Assembly: GCA_014529385.2 (NCBI GenBank)
Contig: CM043953.1
Location: 116,275,049 to 116,339,048, forward strand
DNA from: Adiantum capillus-veneris
Taxonomy: Eukaryota; Streptophyta; Polypodiopsida; Polypodiales; Pteridaceae
Length of the DNA stretch: 64,000 nt
Reading direction: 5' to 3'
Part shown: piece by piece, positions 1-10,940 of the stretch
How the letters are laid out: each line of letters begins with the position of its first letter
Numbering within the stretch: the stretch's first letter is position 1
Translations under genes and position numbers: made by a program
Notes under the pieces: generated by a model
What the model was told of the DNA's origin: nothing
The model's database searches: none
What the model saw: the letters and a program-made list of their open reading frames with translations, nothing else

Positions 1-554
1 GATTTAAAGAAGAATAGTTGGAAAATAGGTGAAGGTTTTCTTCTTTTCATGCTCCAATGGAGCTATCTTGGACAAGTGGTTGACCTTCATCTTAGCTTGG
101 CCAACTGGTGGAGCTTGCTTGTCTCCATGATTCAAACAACCATAGATTGAAACTTTGTGGGGGTTTTCTTCTTTCCATGCTCCAGTTGAGCTAGCTTGGA
201 CATGTGGGTGACCTTCATCCTAGCTTGGCCATGTGGTGGAGCTTGCTTTTGTCCATGATTCAAAGAAGCATAGATGGATAATGAGTGGGGGTTTTCTTCT
301 TTCCATGCTCCAATGGAGCTAGCTTGGACAAGTGGTCAACCTTCATCCTAGCGTGGCCATGTTGTGGAGCTTGCTTCTGGCCATGATTTATAGAAGCATA
401 GAGCGAGGAAAAATTGGTGGGGCTTTTCTTATTTTAATGCTCCAATGGAGCTAGCTTGGACAAGTGGTCAACCTTCATCCCAGCTTAGCAATGTGGGGAG
501 CTTGCTTCTCTCCATGATTCAAAGAAGCATAGAGGGAAAATTAAGTGGTTGACC

Positions 555-1790
555 TTCATCTTAGCTTGGCCAAGTGTCGGAGCTTGCTTCTCTCCTTGAT
601 TCAAAGAAGCATAGATGGAAAATCGGTGGGGATTTTCTTCTTTCCATGCTCCAATTGAGTTAGCTTGGGCAAGTGGTCGACCTTCATAGTAGCTATGCCA
701 TGTGGTGGAGCTTGCTTCTATCCATGATTCAAAGAAGCATAGATGAATAATTAGAGCGGGTTTTCTTCTTTCCATGCTCTAATGGAGCTCGCTTGGACAA
801 GTGGTCAACCTTCATCCTAGCTTGGCAATGTGGTGCAGCTTGCCTCTCTCCATGCTTCAAAGAAGCATAGAGGGAAAATTAAGTGGTCAACCTTCATCTT
901 AGGTTGGCCAAGTGGCGGAGCTTGCTTCTCTCCTTGATTCAAAGAAGCATAGATGGAAAATCGGTGGGGGTTTTCTTCTTTCTATGCTCCAATTGAGCTA
1001 GCTTGGGCAAGTGGTCAACCTTCATACTAGCTATGCCATGTGGTGGAGCTTGCTTCTATCCATGATTCAAAGAAGCATATATGGATAACTAGTGGGGGTT
1101 TTCTTCTTTCCATGCTCGAATGGAGCTAGCTTGGACAAGTGGTCAACCTTCATCCTAGCTTAGCAATGTGGTGGAGCTTGCTTCTCTCCATGATTCAAAG
1201 AAGCATAGAGGGAAGATTAAGTGGTCGAGCTTCATCTTAGCTTGGCCAAGTGGCGGAGCTTGCTTCTCTCCTTGATTCAAAGAAGCATAGATGGAAAATC
1301 GGTGGGGGTTTTCTTCTTTCCATGCTCCAATTGAGCTAGCTTGGGCAAGTGGTCGACCTTCATACTAGCTATGCCATGTGGTGGAGCTTGCTTCTATCCA
1401 TGATTCAAAGAAGCATATATGGATAATTAGTGGGGGTTTTCTTCTTTCCATGCTCTAATGGAGCTATCTTGGACAAGTGGTCAACCTTCATCCTAGCTTA
1501 GCAATGTGGTGGAGCTTGCTTCTCTCCATGATTCAAAGAATCATAGAGGGAAGATTAAGTGGTCGACCTTCATCTTAGCTTGGCCAAGTGGCGGAGCTTG
1601 CTTCTCTCCTTGATTCAAAGAAGCATAGATGGAAAATCGGTGGGGGTTTTCTTCTTTCCATGCTCCAATTGAGCTAGCTTGGGCAAGTGGTCGACCTTCA
1701 TACTAGCTATGCCATGTGGTGGAGCTTGCTTCTATCCATGATTCAAAGAAGCATAGAAGGATAATCAATGGGGGTTTTCTTCTTTTCATG
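555..1790. repeat. 338-bp higher-order repeat in the satellite
   Basis: A marker (ttcatcttagcttggccaag with small changes) followed by the same chain of variant units recurs at 555, 893, 1231 and 1569, exactly 338 bp apart each time. Each block is three 128-bp units with one internal loss of about 46 bp. Three copies are full and the fourth runs into more diverged units after about 1760. The exact spacing implies recent block amplification. Confidence 0.85.
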
Positions 1791-2571
1791 CTCCAATGGA
1801 GCTAGCTTGGACATGTGGTCAACCTTCAATCTAGCTTGGCCATGTGGTGGAACTTGCTTCTCTCCATGTGGTGGAGCTTTCTTCTCTCCATGATTGAAAG
1901 AAGCATAGATGGAAAATCAATGGGGGTTTTCTTCTTTTCATGCTCCAATGGATCTAGCTTGGACATGTGGTCAACCTTCAATCTAGCTTGGCCCTGTGGT
2001 GGAACTTGCTTCTCTCCACCGTTCAAAGAAGCATAGAAGGATAATTAGTGGGGGTTTTATTCTTTCCATGCTGCAATGGAGCTAGCTTGGACAAGTGGTC
2101 AACCTTCATCCTAACCTGGCCAAGCCGTGGAGCTTGCTGCTCTCCATGAGTAAAATAAGTATAAATGGAAAATTAATTGGGGTGTTCTCCTTTCTATTCT
2201 GCAATGGAGCTAGGTTAGACAAGTGGTAAACCTTCATCCAAGCCAAGTGGTGGAGCTTGCTTCTCTCCATGATTCAAAGTAGCATAGATGGATAATTTGA
2301 GGTGGTTCTATTCTTTCCATGCTCCAATGGAGCTAGCTTAGACAAGTGGTCGACCTTCATACTAGCTTGGCCAAGTGGTGGAGCTTTCCTATCTCCATGA
2401 TTCAAAGAAGAATAGTTGGAAACTCGGTGGAGGTTTTCTTCTTTCCATGCTCCAATGGAGCTAGCTTGGACAAGTGGTTGACCTTCATCTTAGCTTGGCC
2501 AAGTGGAGGAGCTTGCTTGTCTCCATGATTCAAACGAGCATAGATGGAAACTTTGTGGGGGTTTTCTTCTT

Positions 2572-3487
2572 GGACATGTGGGCGACCTTCATCCTAGCTT
2601 GGCCATGTGGTGGAGCTTGCTTCTGTCCATGATTCAAAGAAGCATAGATGGATAATGAGTGGGGGTTTTCCATGGTCCAATGGAGATAGCTTGGACAAGT
2701 GGTCAACCTTCATCCTAGCATGGCCATGTTGTGGAGCTTGCTTGTCTCCATGATTTATAGAAGCATAGAGGAAAAATTGGTGGGGCTTTTCTTATTTTAA
2801 TGCTCCAATGGAGCTAGCTTGGACAAGTGGCCAACCTTCATCCTAGCTTAGCAATGTGGTGGAGCTTGCTTCTCTCCATGATTCAAAGAAGAATAGAGGA
2901 AAATTAAGTGGTCGACCTTCATCTTAGCTTGGCCAAGTGGCGGAGGTTGCTTCTCTCCTTGATTCAAAGAAGCATAGATGGAAAATCGGTGGGGGTTTTC
3001 TTCTTTCCATGCTCCAATTGAGCTAGCTTGGACATGTGGGCGACCTTCATCCTAGCTTGGCCATGTGGTGGAGCTTGCTTCTGTCCATGATTCAAAGAAG
3101 CATAGATGGATAATGAGTGGGGGTTTTCCATGGTCCAATGGAGATAGCTTGGACAAGTGGTCAACCTTCATCCTAGCATGGCCATGTTGTGGAGCTTGCT
3201 TGTCTCCATGATTTATAGAAGCATAGAGGAAAAATTGGTGGGGCTTTTCTTATTTTAATGCTCCAATGGAGCTAGCTTGGACAAGTGGCCAACCTTCATC
3301 CTAGCTTAGCAATGTGGTGGAGCTTGCTTCTCTCCATGATTCAAAGAAGAATAGAGGAAAATTAAGTGGTCGACCTTCATCTTAGCTTGGCCAAGTGGCG
3401 GAGGTTGCTTCTCTCCTTGATTCAAAGAAGCATAGATGGAAAATCGGTGGGGGTTTTCTTCTTTCCATGCTCCAATTGAGCTAGCTT
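2572..3487. repeat. 458-bp tandem duplication in the satellite
   Basis: Copy 1 (2572-3029) and copy 2 (3030-3487) start with gacatgtgggcgacc, contain the same rare shortened segment ggggttttccatggtccaatg and the same gaggttgcttctctcc variant. I saw no difference over most of their length. It is a recent segmental duplication of about 3.6 satellite units. Confidence 0.85.
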
Positions 3488-3654
3488 GGGCAAGTGGTCG
3501 ACCTTCATACTAGCTATTTCATGTGGTGGAGCTTGCTTCTATCCATGATTCAAAGAAGCATAGATGGATAATTAGTGGGGGGTTTGTTCTTTCCATGCTT
3601 GAATGGAGCTATCTTGGACAAGTGGTCAATGTTCATCTTAGCTTGGCCAAGTGG

Positions 3655-3659
3655 TGGAG
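3655..3659. other. Left target-site duplication of outer Ty3 element
   Basis: The bases tggag lie directly before the TGTTACGG start of the 5' LTR; tgtag follows the 3' LTR at 18201-18205. The interrupted satellite unit reads gtggtggagcttgcttttatcc, so both are copies of the same target with one later substitution. Confidence 0.8.
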
Positions 3660-4060
3660 TGTTACGGCATTAGCCGCACACGCGGTCCTGCAGTCCTACG
3701 GAGGTCTGGACACTGCGGATTAGGAGTCATGGGGTATGCAGCGGCCGTAGCTGCAGTTCTTCACGGGATATCATGGGACAGGAGTGTGTGCACTGTTCCC
3801 GATCTGCACTAGAGCAGCGGTTGTATATGGAGGGGCATACCTATCTTTTGATGTAACTTAACCAATCTCTATGATATTCATGGCATCTACTGTTGTAACT
3901 CGGAGTCTGGAATATACATGAATGAAGCAAGAGGTGTTTTGTGCCTGTGTACTGTGTACTTCCTTCTCTTGTCATTATATATGTTGATGTTCATATAATG
4001 TAGTTGCGGGTAATCATTCCCGTAATGCCTATTGCTCCAGTGCGGGCAATAGCCATTACA
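3660..4060 (+). repeat. 5' LTR of outer Ty3 element
   Basis: The 401-bp repeat starts TGTTACGGCATTAG and ends GCCATTACA. It matches 17822-18200 with substitutions and small indels, including an extra gatgtaacttaacca segment here. Divergence between the two LTRs is visibly greater than between the LTRs of the nested element, in keeping with an older insertion. Confidence 0.92.
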
Positions 4061-4062
4061 TC

Positions 4063-4076
4063 TGGCAACCACGATG
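4063..4076 (+). other. Candidate primer-binding site of outer element
   Basis: TGGCAACCACGATG begins two bases after the 5' LTR. It has the TGG start expected of a site complementary to a tRNA CCA end, but it is not the initiator-Met type and I cannot assign a tRNA. No clear polypurine tract is visible before the 3' LTR (17743-17821). Confidence 0.4.
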
Positions 4077-4098
4077 CGTGAGCCTGCGATGAATATGC

Positions 4099-5840
4099 AT
4101 GCGCACTAGGTCGCAGGGTCCGCCTGACCCTGTGGTTCCAATTGTAGGAATACGACGGAGGAGAGGCGGTTCAGATGAATTTGTCTTTTCTTCACTGCAG
4201 ATTGAGGAATCTGTATCTCCATCACCAAGCCCGGTGCGTGGTAGGCGGTTGCGGCGAGCGAGAAGTACTCCGCGTAGTCATTCATGTCCTCCTGTTGTAC
4301 GTTCACCCTCACCCACACAGGTTGCTACGGTAAGCAATCCGGGGGTATCTCCGCCACTGTATCCACCTCCTAGTGCTCGTCAGCTTTTCCCAAAAGGAGG
4401 AGGAACAGTTGGACAAGGGGTGATGGCTCATCCTCAGATTAAGTATAGTCGGTTTCGAGGTATTTTGAGTGAAGACCCTGATGCACATTTGCGCCAATTC
4501 AATAAATCTTATGGATTGAATCATCTTGGGGTGGTGATTCCTCTCCATCAACAATCAGTGTTTGAATCTACACTCTCAGGGAAAGCTGCAAAATGGTTGT
4601 CCGAATACCCTGATGACCATTTCCAGACGTATGCCGATGGATCCATAGCATTTCTACGAAGGTTTCGATTGGAAAAGACAGTCATTGCCAGCGGAGGATT
4701 ACGCTGCAAAATTTCGGATGCTTTTGTAGAGGGTACCTCGGGCACAAAGGCCGGCAACCGAAGTGCTGAATGATTATTTTTTGCGGGGGCTCAACAAGGA
4801 TCTTAGAACGGCTATGGCAACAATGGATAAGGTAACTACTCCACTGGATACTGTAATTGCTAGGGTTGTAGTAGCAGGAGAGTCTTTAGAGGATACGGAA
4901 TATCCAAAGAAGTCAAAGAAGAAAGACAGAAAGAAATCTCATCAGAAGTCACAGGACAGTGGCAGTGATAGTTCGGAGTCGGAATCCGTAGTATCTGATT
5001 CCTCGGACTCAGGCAACAGCGATTCGGGGAAAGAATCGGAGGAGACACCGCGGAAAAAATCCCAGCCTCACGGGAAAGGTGTATCATCCGGATCGACGAA
5101 ATCGGCTGCAGTGGCTAAAAGTCTGAAGGAAATATGGTGTACCCAATGTCGGAATCCACGCCATGCTGCTCAGGAATGTGCAATGAATTAGAAGTGGTGT
5201 GTGATTTGCACGACCAATACTCATAATACAGTGGAATGTTATTTCAATGGCCGGGGTCGTCGGAGTAGAGGGGACTCTTCTACCTGGAAACAACCACAGA
5301 TAGGGTAGGGACAAGAGCCTGCTGTGGCGATGGCTCATACTCATACATGAGAAACGCCTGTGCAAGTTCAAGCAAGAGGACGGGGTCAAGGGGGAGGACG
5401 AGGTCGCGGAAGAGGTGTCCGAGATCCTAATCGCCCAAAGACATGCCTTTTCTATTTGGGGGATGGACATTTGCGATCTGCGTGTATTGAAGCTATGGAA
5501 TACGATCGGAAAAAGTAGGAACACGCTGCAGGGAAACAGCCTAGTGTGGCTATGGTTCAGATTGAAGGACTGGAGGAGTATGACCCAGTGGAATCATTAA
5601 TCACGCGATCGGCTAAAAGTGTGGTTCCAACTCCCGATGTGAAAATTCCGGATTGGACGGTTCAGGAAGAAGTGCGGAAAAAGACTGTGTCCTGGTTGCC
5701 ACAATCCGCACCATTAGTGAAGACAGCAGGACCATCGACATCGACTATGCCATTGACTGTGGGTCTAGAAATAAAGGAAGGGAAAGCTAGAAATAAGGAT
5801 GATATTAAAGAACAGGAGGAGTGGAATTCAGTTTGGAAAG
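4099..5840 (+). pseudogene. gag: Gag of outer Ty3 element, three zinc-knuckle modules
   Basis: The capsid-nucleocapsid protein would coat the element's RNA. The frame opens at ATG 4099 with an Arg/Ser/Pro-rich N-terminus. The capsid core (around YSRFRGILSEDPDAHLRQF and AAKWLSEYP) runs to about 4740, where a frameshift moves to the next frame. A Lys- and Ser-rich acidic linker follows (about 4905-5060). CCHC knuckle 1 (CTQCRNPRHAAQEC, about 5141-5182) is intact. Knuckle 2 (CVICTTNTHNTVEC) comes after an in-frame TAG at 5189. Knuckle 3 near 5437-5478 has Tyr in place of its second Cys. An RG-rich stretch (about 5375-5420) lies between knuckles 2 and 3. In-frame stops lie at about 5189, 5307, 5348 and 5516. 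A further frameshift near 5830 leads into protease. Confidence 0.85.
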
Positions 5841-6263
5841 AGGTTCTCATGTCACCAATTCAAGTACCTCTGGGTTCATTGCTGAAATTAGTCGGAGTTT
5901 CCATAATGCATTGCTGCGACAATCGGCCACTGAGCTGCGGGAAGTCGCCATTGGGAAGGTTGAAAGCGAGGATGATGATACAGCCCCGTTGCCGGCGAAT
6001 AGGATCACGGATACCTGTATTCCAGAGCTTTCAGTTCGATACCGTGGCATATACATTGACAACGTACTCTTGGATGGAGAAGCGGGGGTAGACATTATCA
6101 CCCAAGCAACGTGTGAGCGTTTTGGTCTCAGTGATTGGGAGCCTGCACCCTTTGTAGTCCGCATGGCAGATCAAAGAAGAGTGCAACCAGTGGGTTTACT
6201 TTGGGGCATTGTTTTGGATGTGGCGGGCTTATCCTTTGCTATTTCCTTAGTAGTCTATTGAAG
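5841..6263 (+). pseudogene. Aspartic protease of outer Ty3 element
   Basis: The retropepsin-type protease would cut the Gag-Pol polyprotein. The active-site region reads VLLDGEAGVDIIT near 6070, where related elements have DGG or DSG; the Glu replaces the usual residue after Gly and would probably kill activity. The C-terminal flap region (IILGRPWLRQ, about 6277-6310) is found only after a further frameshift near 6262-6280 and lies at the start of the RT frame. Gag is upstream and RT downstream in the normal order. Confidence 0.8.
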
Positions 6264-8332
6264 ATCATAATCAGGATTATCACATTATCTTGGGAAGACC
6301 CTGGTTACGACAAGCGAGGGTAAAGCATAATTGGGAAGCAAATATGATTAAAGTAAAGAAGGGTAAAAGAAAAGTGTGTGTGATGCTGGGAACATGCCGA
6401 CAACTAGTTCAGGCAGCATGGCTAGTGATAGTTGAAACAGCTAATATGGTGGAAGGATTAGAAGAGGATGAAGAGGAACAATTTCTCAAAGCTAACCCGG
6501 ATTTGGTTTCTCTATACCTTGCGGATATTTCTCTGATTCCGAAAGGGAATTCGGTGGGGGTTTCAGGAAGTCCAGGAGTAATAGGGGAGAAACAACAGGT
6601 GCTTCCGAGTCCTGAATCATTGGAGGACGTGATTCAGCAAGAACGAGCGTTTGAAGCGCAAATGGGAAAAATTACAAGGGTTAAGGAAGATGAATTAGAG
6701 AAGGTTTTTCTTGGGGAGCAAGCGGAGTCGCAGCCCATATACATTAGTAAGCAGCTGGAGGCAAGTTTTAGAGATGATTTGATCAAGTTACTGACAGAGT
6801 TTAAGGATGTTTTCGCATGGGAATATGCGGATATGCAGGGATTGGATCCTAAGTTTTATCAGCACACGATCAATCTGAAACCGGATACGGTGCCAGTGAA
6901 GCAGCACTCATACAGGATGAATACGAATGTGGAAAAGCAAGTTAAGATGGAAATTGATCGCCTGTTGGAAGTGGGTTTTATTACCCCTAATGATAATCCG
7001 CAGTGGATTTCTCCAATTGTGGTCGTACCAAAGATAAATAAGCAAATCCAAATTTGTGTGGATTACCGAAAATTGAATGCAGCTACTGTTCCAGATCCTT
7101 TTCCTCTATCGTTTTTGGATTCCATTTTGGATGATGTAGAAGGACATGAGATGTATACTTTTTTGGAGGGATTTAGTGGATATAATCAAATCCGAATGGC
7201 ATTGCGCGATCAGCCAAAAACAACTTTTATTACCGCATGGGGAGTATTTGCTTGTACAGTAATGTGGTTTGGATTGCGGAATGCACCTTCCACTTTTCAA
7301 AGGGATATGTTTCAAATCTTTGGGCCTTATTTGACGGATTTTATGAGGATTTTTCTGGATGATCTCAGTGTTTTTGGAGCACAATTGGAGCATTTGAAAT
7401 AATTACGGTTATGCCTTATGAAATGCAGAGAGGTGAAATTCAGTTTGAATCCTTTAAAGTGTGCATTTGTTGTCCACAGTGGCAGGTTACTGGGGCATAT
7501 CATTTCTGAAGATGGTATTTCTCTGGATCCGGATAAAATTGCCGCAATTATGGAAGCGCCTGCACCGCGGAACCAGAAGCAATGTCAGATTTTCCTAGGT
7601 CAAGCCCGATGGCATGGGAGGCATTTGCGGTTTGTCGCGCATTTGGCAATCCCGATTACTCAAGCAGCTCATGCTATAGATTTTGAATGGCCATAGGAAT
7701 GTGATTTGGCTTTTCGGAGATTAAAACTGTAGCTATCCAAAGCTCCAATTATGCTGGCACCAAATTGGGGTGAGTATTTTCATCTGTTCGTGGATGCTTT
7801 GGATCGAGCTATTGGTAGTGTGCTGATGCAGGAACAAAGTCAGGGATGGTTCCGACCTGTCTATTATGCCAGTAGACGATTATCATCCGTAGAAAGAAAT
7901 TATTCCGTAACTGAAAGGGAATGTTTAGGGATGATTTATTCAGTGAAGAAATTCCGCCACTATCTGTTGGGCTAACGTTTTTTCTTCCATGTGGACCATT
8001 CGGCTCTTTTATTTTTGGTAAGGCAACAGAATTTGACAGGAAGATTGGCCAGATGGGTGCTTTTGCTGCAGGAATTTGACTTTGAGTTCATACATCGGCC
8101 AGGGGCCCAACATGCGGTGGCTGACTACCTGTCTAGGTTAGATTCCGGAGAGCCGTCGACGGGTGTAGCTGATGAATTTCTGGATGCGTCTCTGTTTCTA
8201 ACAGGAGTAGCTGAAAAGGATAGCACAGTCCCGCAACAGTCGAGGGTTATTCCTAGCATTCCATGGACATGGTATGAGGAGATGTTTCATTTTCTCGACA
8301 ACAGCGAAATGCCTTCTTTCTTGTCCAGCCAT
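6264..8332 (+). pseudogene. pol: Reverse transcriptase and RNase H of outer Ty3 element
   Basis: One frame carries the whole RT and RNase H. RT landmarks are EIDRLLEVGFI, PQWISPIVVVPK, CVDYRKLNAAT and the catalytic FLDD (Asp codons at 7358 and 7361). The RNase H catalytic set is visible: VDALD near 7793, TERECLG near 7910, VDHSAL near 7994 and HRPGAQHAVADYLSR near 8092. Stops interrupt at 7400 (TAA), 7694 (TAG), about 7730 (TAG) and 7973 (TAA). Each lies where a Gln codon would fit, for example the position usually occupied by Gln or Asn after LLG. The frame is cut at 8332 by the nested element and continues at 14902 in exact register. Confidence 0.93.
8329..8332. other. Target-site duplication (ccat), left copy, of nested element
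   Basis: The bases ccat precede the TGACGGGAGC start of the nested element and recur at 14898-14901 directly after its other end. Removing the element and one ccat joins the two halves of the outer pol frame without a shift, which independently confirms both boundaries. Confidence 0.85.
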
Positions 8333-8541
8333 TGACGGGAGCAAAGCGAACCCCGAACCCCGACGGCCTCTAAAACACCGGGGACCGAATGGAGCGCCTC
8401 GAGCCTGTCATGGTAAAGCAAACAGGGGCACCACCTAGCTTCAGCGGCTAGGACGCAAACAACACACCACCATAACAAACTTTTCATCCAAGAGAGATGG
8501 ATGCTTGGGAGTAATGATGAAGAGGAAAGGGAATGAGATCA

Positions 8542-8578
<37 letters not shown>

Positions 8579-9378
8579 GAGAGGGGGTATAGCGGCTTAG
8601 TACTTAGGCACCACAAAAGGATGGCGAATCCGCACACCCTTCACACATACACAAGCTCACTCCAAACACAAGATTAGGTGGCGATTCCGCACACCTCACA
8701 TGGGCAAAACATTGCAAGAAAACATACTCACAAAACCTCAAGCTTTATTTAGAGAATAAGGCGATGAAATGGGGAGCATAGGGTAGGGGAATGAGAAGGG
8801 AGAGAGTGGTAGAGCACATGGCGGATAGGTGGGAGTTGATGGCAAAGATTCGCACGAGGGTTATGGCCATCATCCTTCATTTAGTTGCCCTTCATCTTCC
8901 ATAGCCAAGGGTGTAGAGGTCATGCTCAAGACAAGCATGGTGATTGCGGTGATGGTGATGGTGTGGGTGTGTGTGTGTGTGTGCACAAGGCACACACAGT
9001 GCATAGTGTGTTCTTTGGTGATGTTGTGTGTGTCTTTAGTGTGATGGTGACCCCTCTTTATATAGGGGTGGAGGGGGGAGGAATTCTAGAATTTAGAAAT
9101 GAATAAATCATTATCTACATAGGCCATGTGACTGTGGGCCCTACTTGTCTGTCTATGTGTATATGTGCCAGAGCAGCAGTCTCATGAGAGAGAGACTAAG
9201 AGAGAGAGATGGGTTGATGAAAAAAAGTGAGAGGTGACATGGAGAATAAAGTAATTACAAGAGGGGAGAGAGGGGAGTGTGTTCAGAGGTGAATCTGTGT
9301 GCAGATGTGTGTGAATAGAAGAAAAATAAGGTAACCACCGGGTGGGGATGGGTCTGTGGGCACCTTTTTCAGTGAAAC
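8333..9378 (-). repeat. 3' LTR of nested element, truncated
   Basis: It matches 13338-14377 nearly base for base, including a (GA)n tract (8544-8575), a (GT)n tract near 8963 and a TATATAGGGG stretch near 9056. The remaining 520 bp of the LTR, its 5' part in the element's own direction, are missing. At 9378 the match stops and RT-RNase H coding sequence begins, which marks a deletion breakpoint. Confidence 0.92.
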
Positions 9379-10940
9379 GTCTCATGAAAGATGTTGTCGT
9401 ATCTTTTTGGAGTAGCACAGCCCCCAATGAGTCATCACCAACACTTGAGGTGACATAGAATTTTTCATCCCACTTAGGTGGTGAGATAGTTGGCAGAGTG
9501 GCTAAGACCTCCTTTACCTTGTTGTAGTGATGTTCTCTTTCCTCGTCCCAAGTGAAAGTTGATCTTTGAGTGAGTTGTTGCAGTGGTAGAACAAGTTGTG
9601 ATAGTAGATGTATGAATCTACTTAAGTACCTCACCTTCTGTAGAAAAGAGACCAGTTGACGTGCGGCCGTTGGTGAAGGTAGGGCTATGAGTGCGGACAC
9701 CTTACTTGGGTCGGCGTTGATACCTCTTGCTGAAATTTCATGGCCTAGTAGAATGACTTTACTCTCCCCAATGTGACATTTATCCACATTTAATTTCCCA
9801 CCTAGGCTCTGCAACCTGGCCAAACCTTCAGTTACCTTTTCTAAATGTGAAATACGGGAGCTATATATACAAAAATCATCAATGAACACTCTTATGGATG
9901 TTCCAAAGAACGATTGAAAAACATATGTGACATATCTTTGGAATGTGGCAGGTGCATTTGTGAGACCAAATGGCATAACCCTGTATGCAAAACAACCCCA
10001 TGGCGTGATAAAAGTGGTTTTTAGCTGATCTTCCAAGGCTATGCATATTTGAAAGTATCCTGAATAACCATCACAGACGGTATAGCATTCAAAACCCACT
10101 ACTTCATTGAGAATTTCATCCAAGAAAGGGAGAGGAAAGTGGACTCTCTTTGTAGCTGCATTTAGTGGTTTGTAGTCAACACAGACCCTCCACTTACCAT
10201 TCTTTTTAGGCGTCACCACTACGGGTGACACCCATTGTGAGTTTTCTACAGGATAGATGAATCCCGCCTCCAGCAGTTTCCTTACCTCGGCCAAGAGTGC
10301 CTTTTCTTGTATGACCCCCAGTCGTCGTAGCTTTTGCACAACTGGTTTTACCCCTTCCTTCAGCTTAATATGATGTTCCACCAGTGTAATGCCTGTGATT
10401 CTTTCATAGTTGTCAATGAACAGGTTAGGAAATCCCATCAACATTTGCAAAAAACTATCTTTCTCCTCAAGTGTTAATTCCGTAGATAACATACCCTTCA
10501 ACCTACTTCCTCCTAGGCCAGGTGATTTTCTCTTCTCTTCATTGGGTTTCCCTTTTGGTGATGGATCACCAGTTGTGCTTACCCTTTGTGGATCCTTCAT
10601 AATGATACTCATCACATCAATGGAATTGTCACTTTCTTCGGTGGATGTGGTCTCCTCCTCAGAACTGGAAGATTCGCTAGTGGTTTCATCTGCCGATGTT
10701 TCCAGATTCATTTGCTTCTGCTTGCCAATCCTCATGTCGTAGTAGATTTTCTCCCCTTTCTTACCGGTCATGCGTAGAAGGCGAGTACCCCAGTCCTATT
10801 TTTCCTTCATGGCCATCAACCATGGCCTTCCCAAAATTAGTGGATAGCCCTCCCCCTTAGTAGGCATTACAAAAACATCTACCTCTACCTCAGTGTTGAA
10901 AGCTTTGATTTTCACGGCACTTACCACACCCACACACTTT
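9182..10940 (-). pseudogene. pol: Protease C-terminus, RT and partial RNase H of nested element
   Basis: Read on the minus strand, the protease flap motif YPLILGRPWL comes first (near 10840), then an in-frame TAG, then a long open frame from 10771. RT motifs by residue of that frame are QWVSPVVVTPK (179-189), CVDYKPLNAAT (197-207), the first catalytic Asp in CDGYSGY (234) and FIDD (296-299). An acidic Ser/Thr/Glu-rich linker (about residues 24-52) precedes RT. RNase H begins at FYVTSSVGDDSLGAVLL but stops short. From about residue 466 (nt 9378) the frame reads LTR sequence, so its last 64 residues are not protein-derived. Integrase is absent. Confidence 0.9.

Larger units (their letters stand above)
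1..3659. repeat. 128-bp tandem satellite array, left block
   Basis: The block is built of head-to-tail copies of a unit that counts to 128 bp. Recurring landmarks in each unit are CTTGGCCATGTGGTGGAGC, CATGATTCAAAGAAGCATAG, GGGGGTTTTCTTCTTTCCA and GCTCCAATGGAGC. Copies differ by scattered substitutions and by indels such as a loss of about 46 bp in the aggggaaaattaagtgg variants. The unit is not a multiple of three, so the short open frames seen through it change frame at each unit and are not genes. The array starts before the window and is cut at 3659 by a retrotransposon, resuming at 18206. Being satellite DNA is seen directly; a pericentromeric or heterochromatic location is inference. Confidence 0.95.

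Noticed and set aside
1-3659. CRISPR-like array
   Set aside because: There are repeats but no unique spacers; the whole unit is repeated, and the context is a plant nuclear genome.
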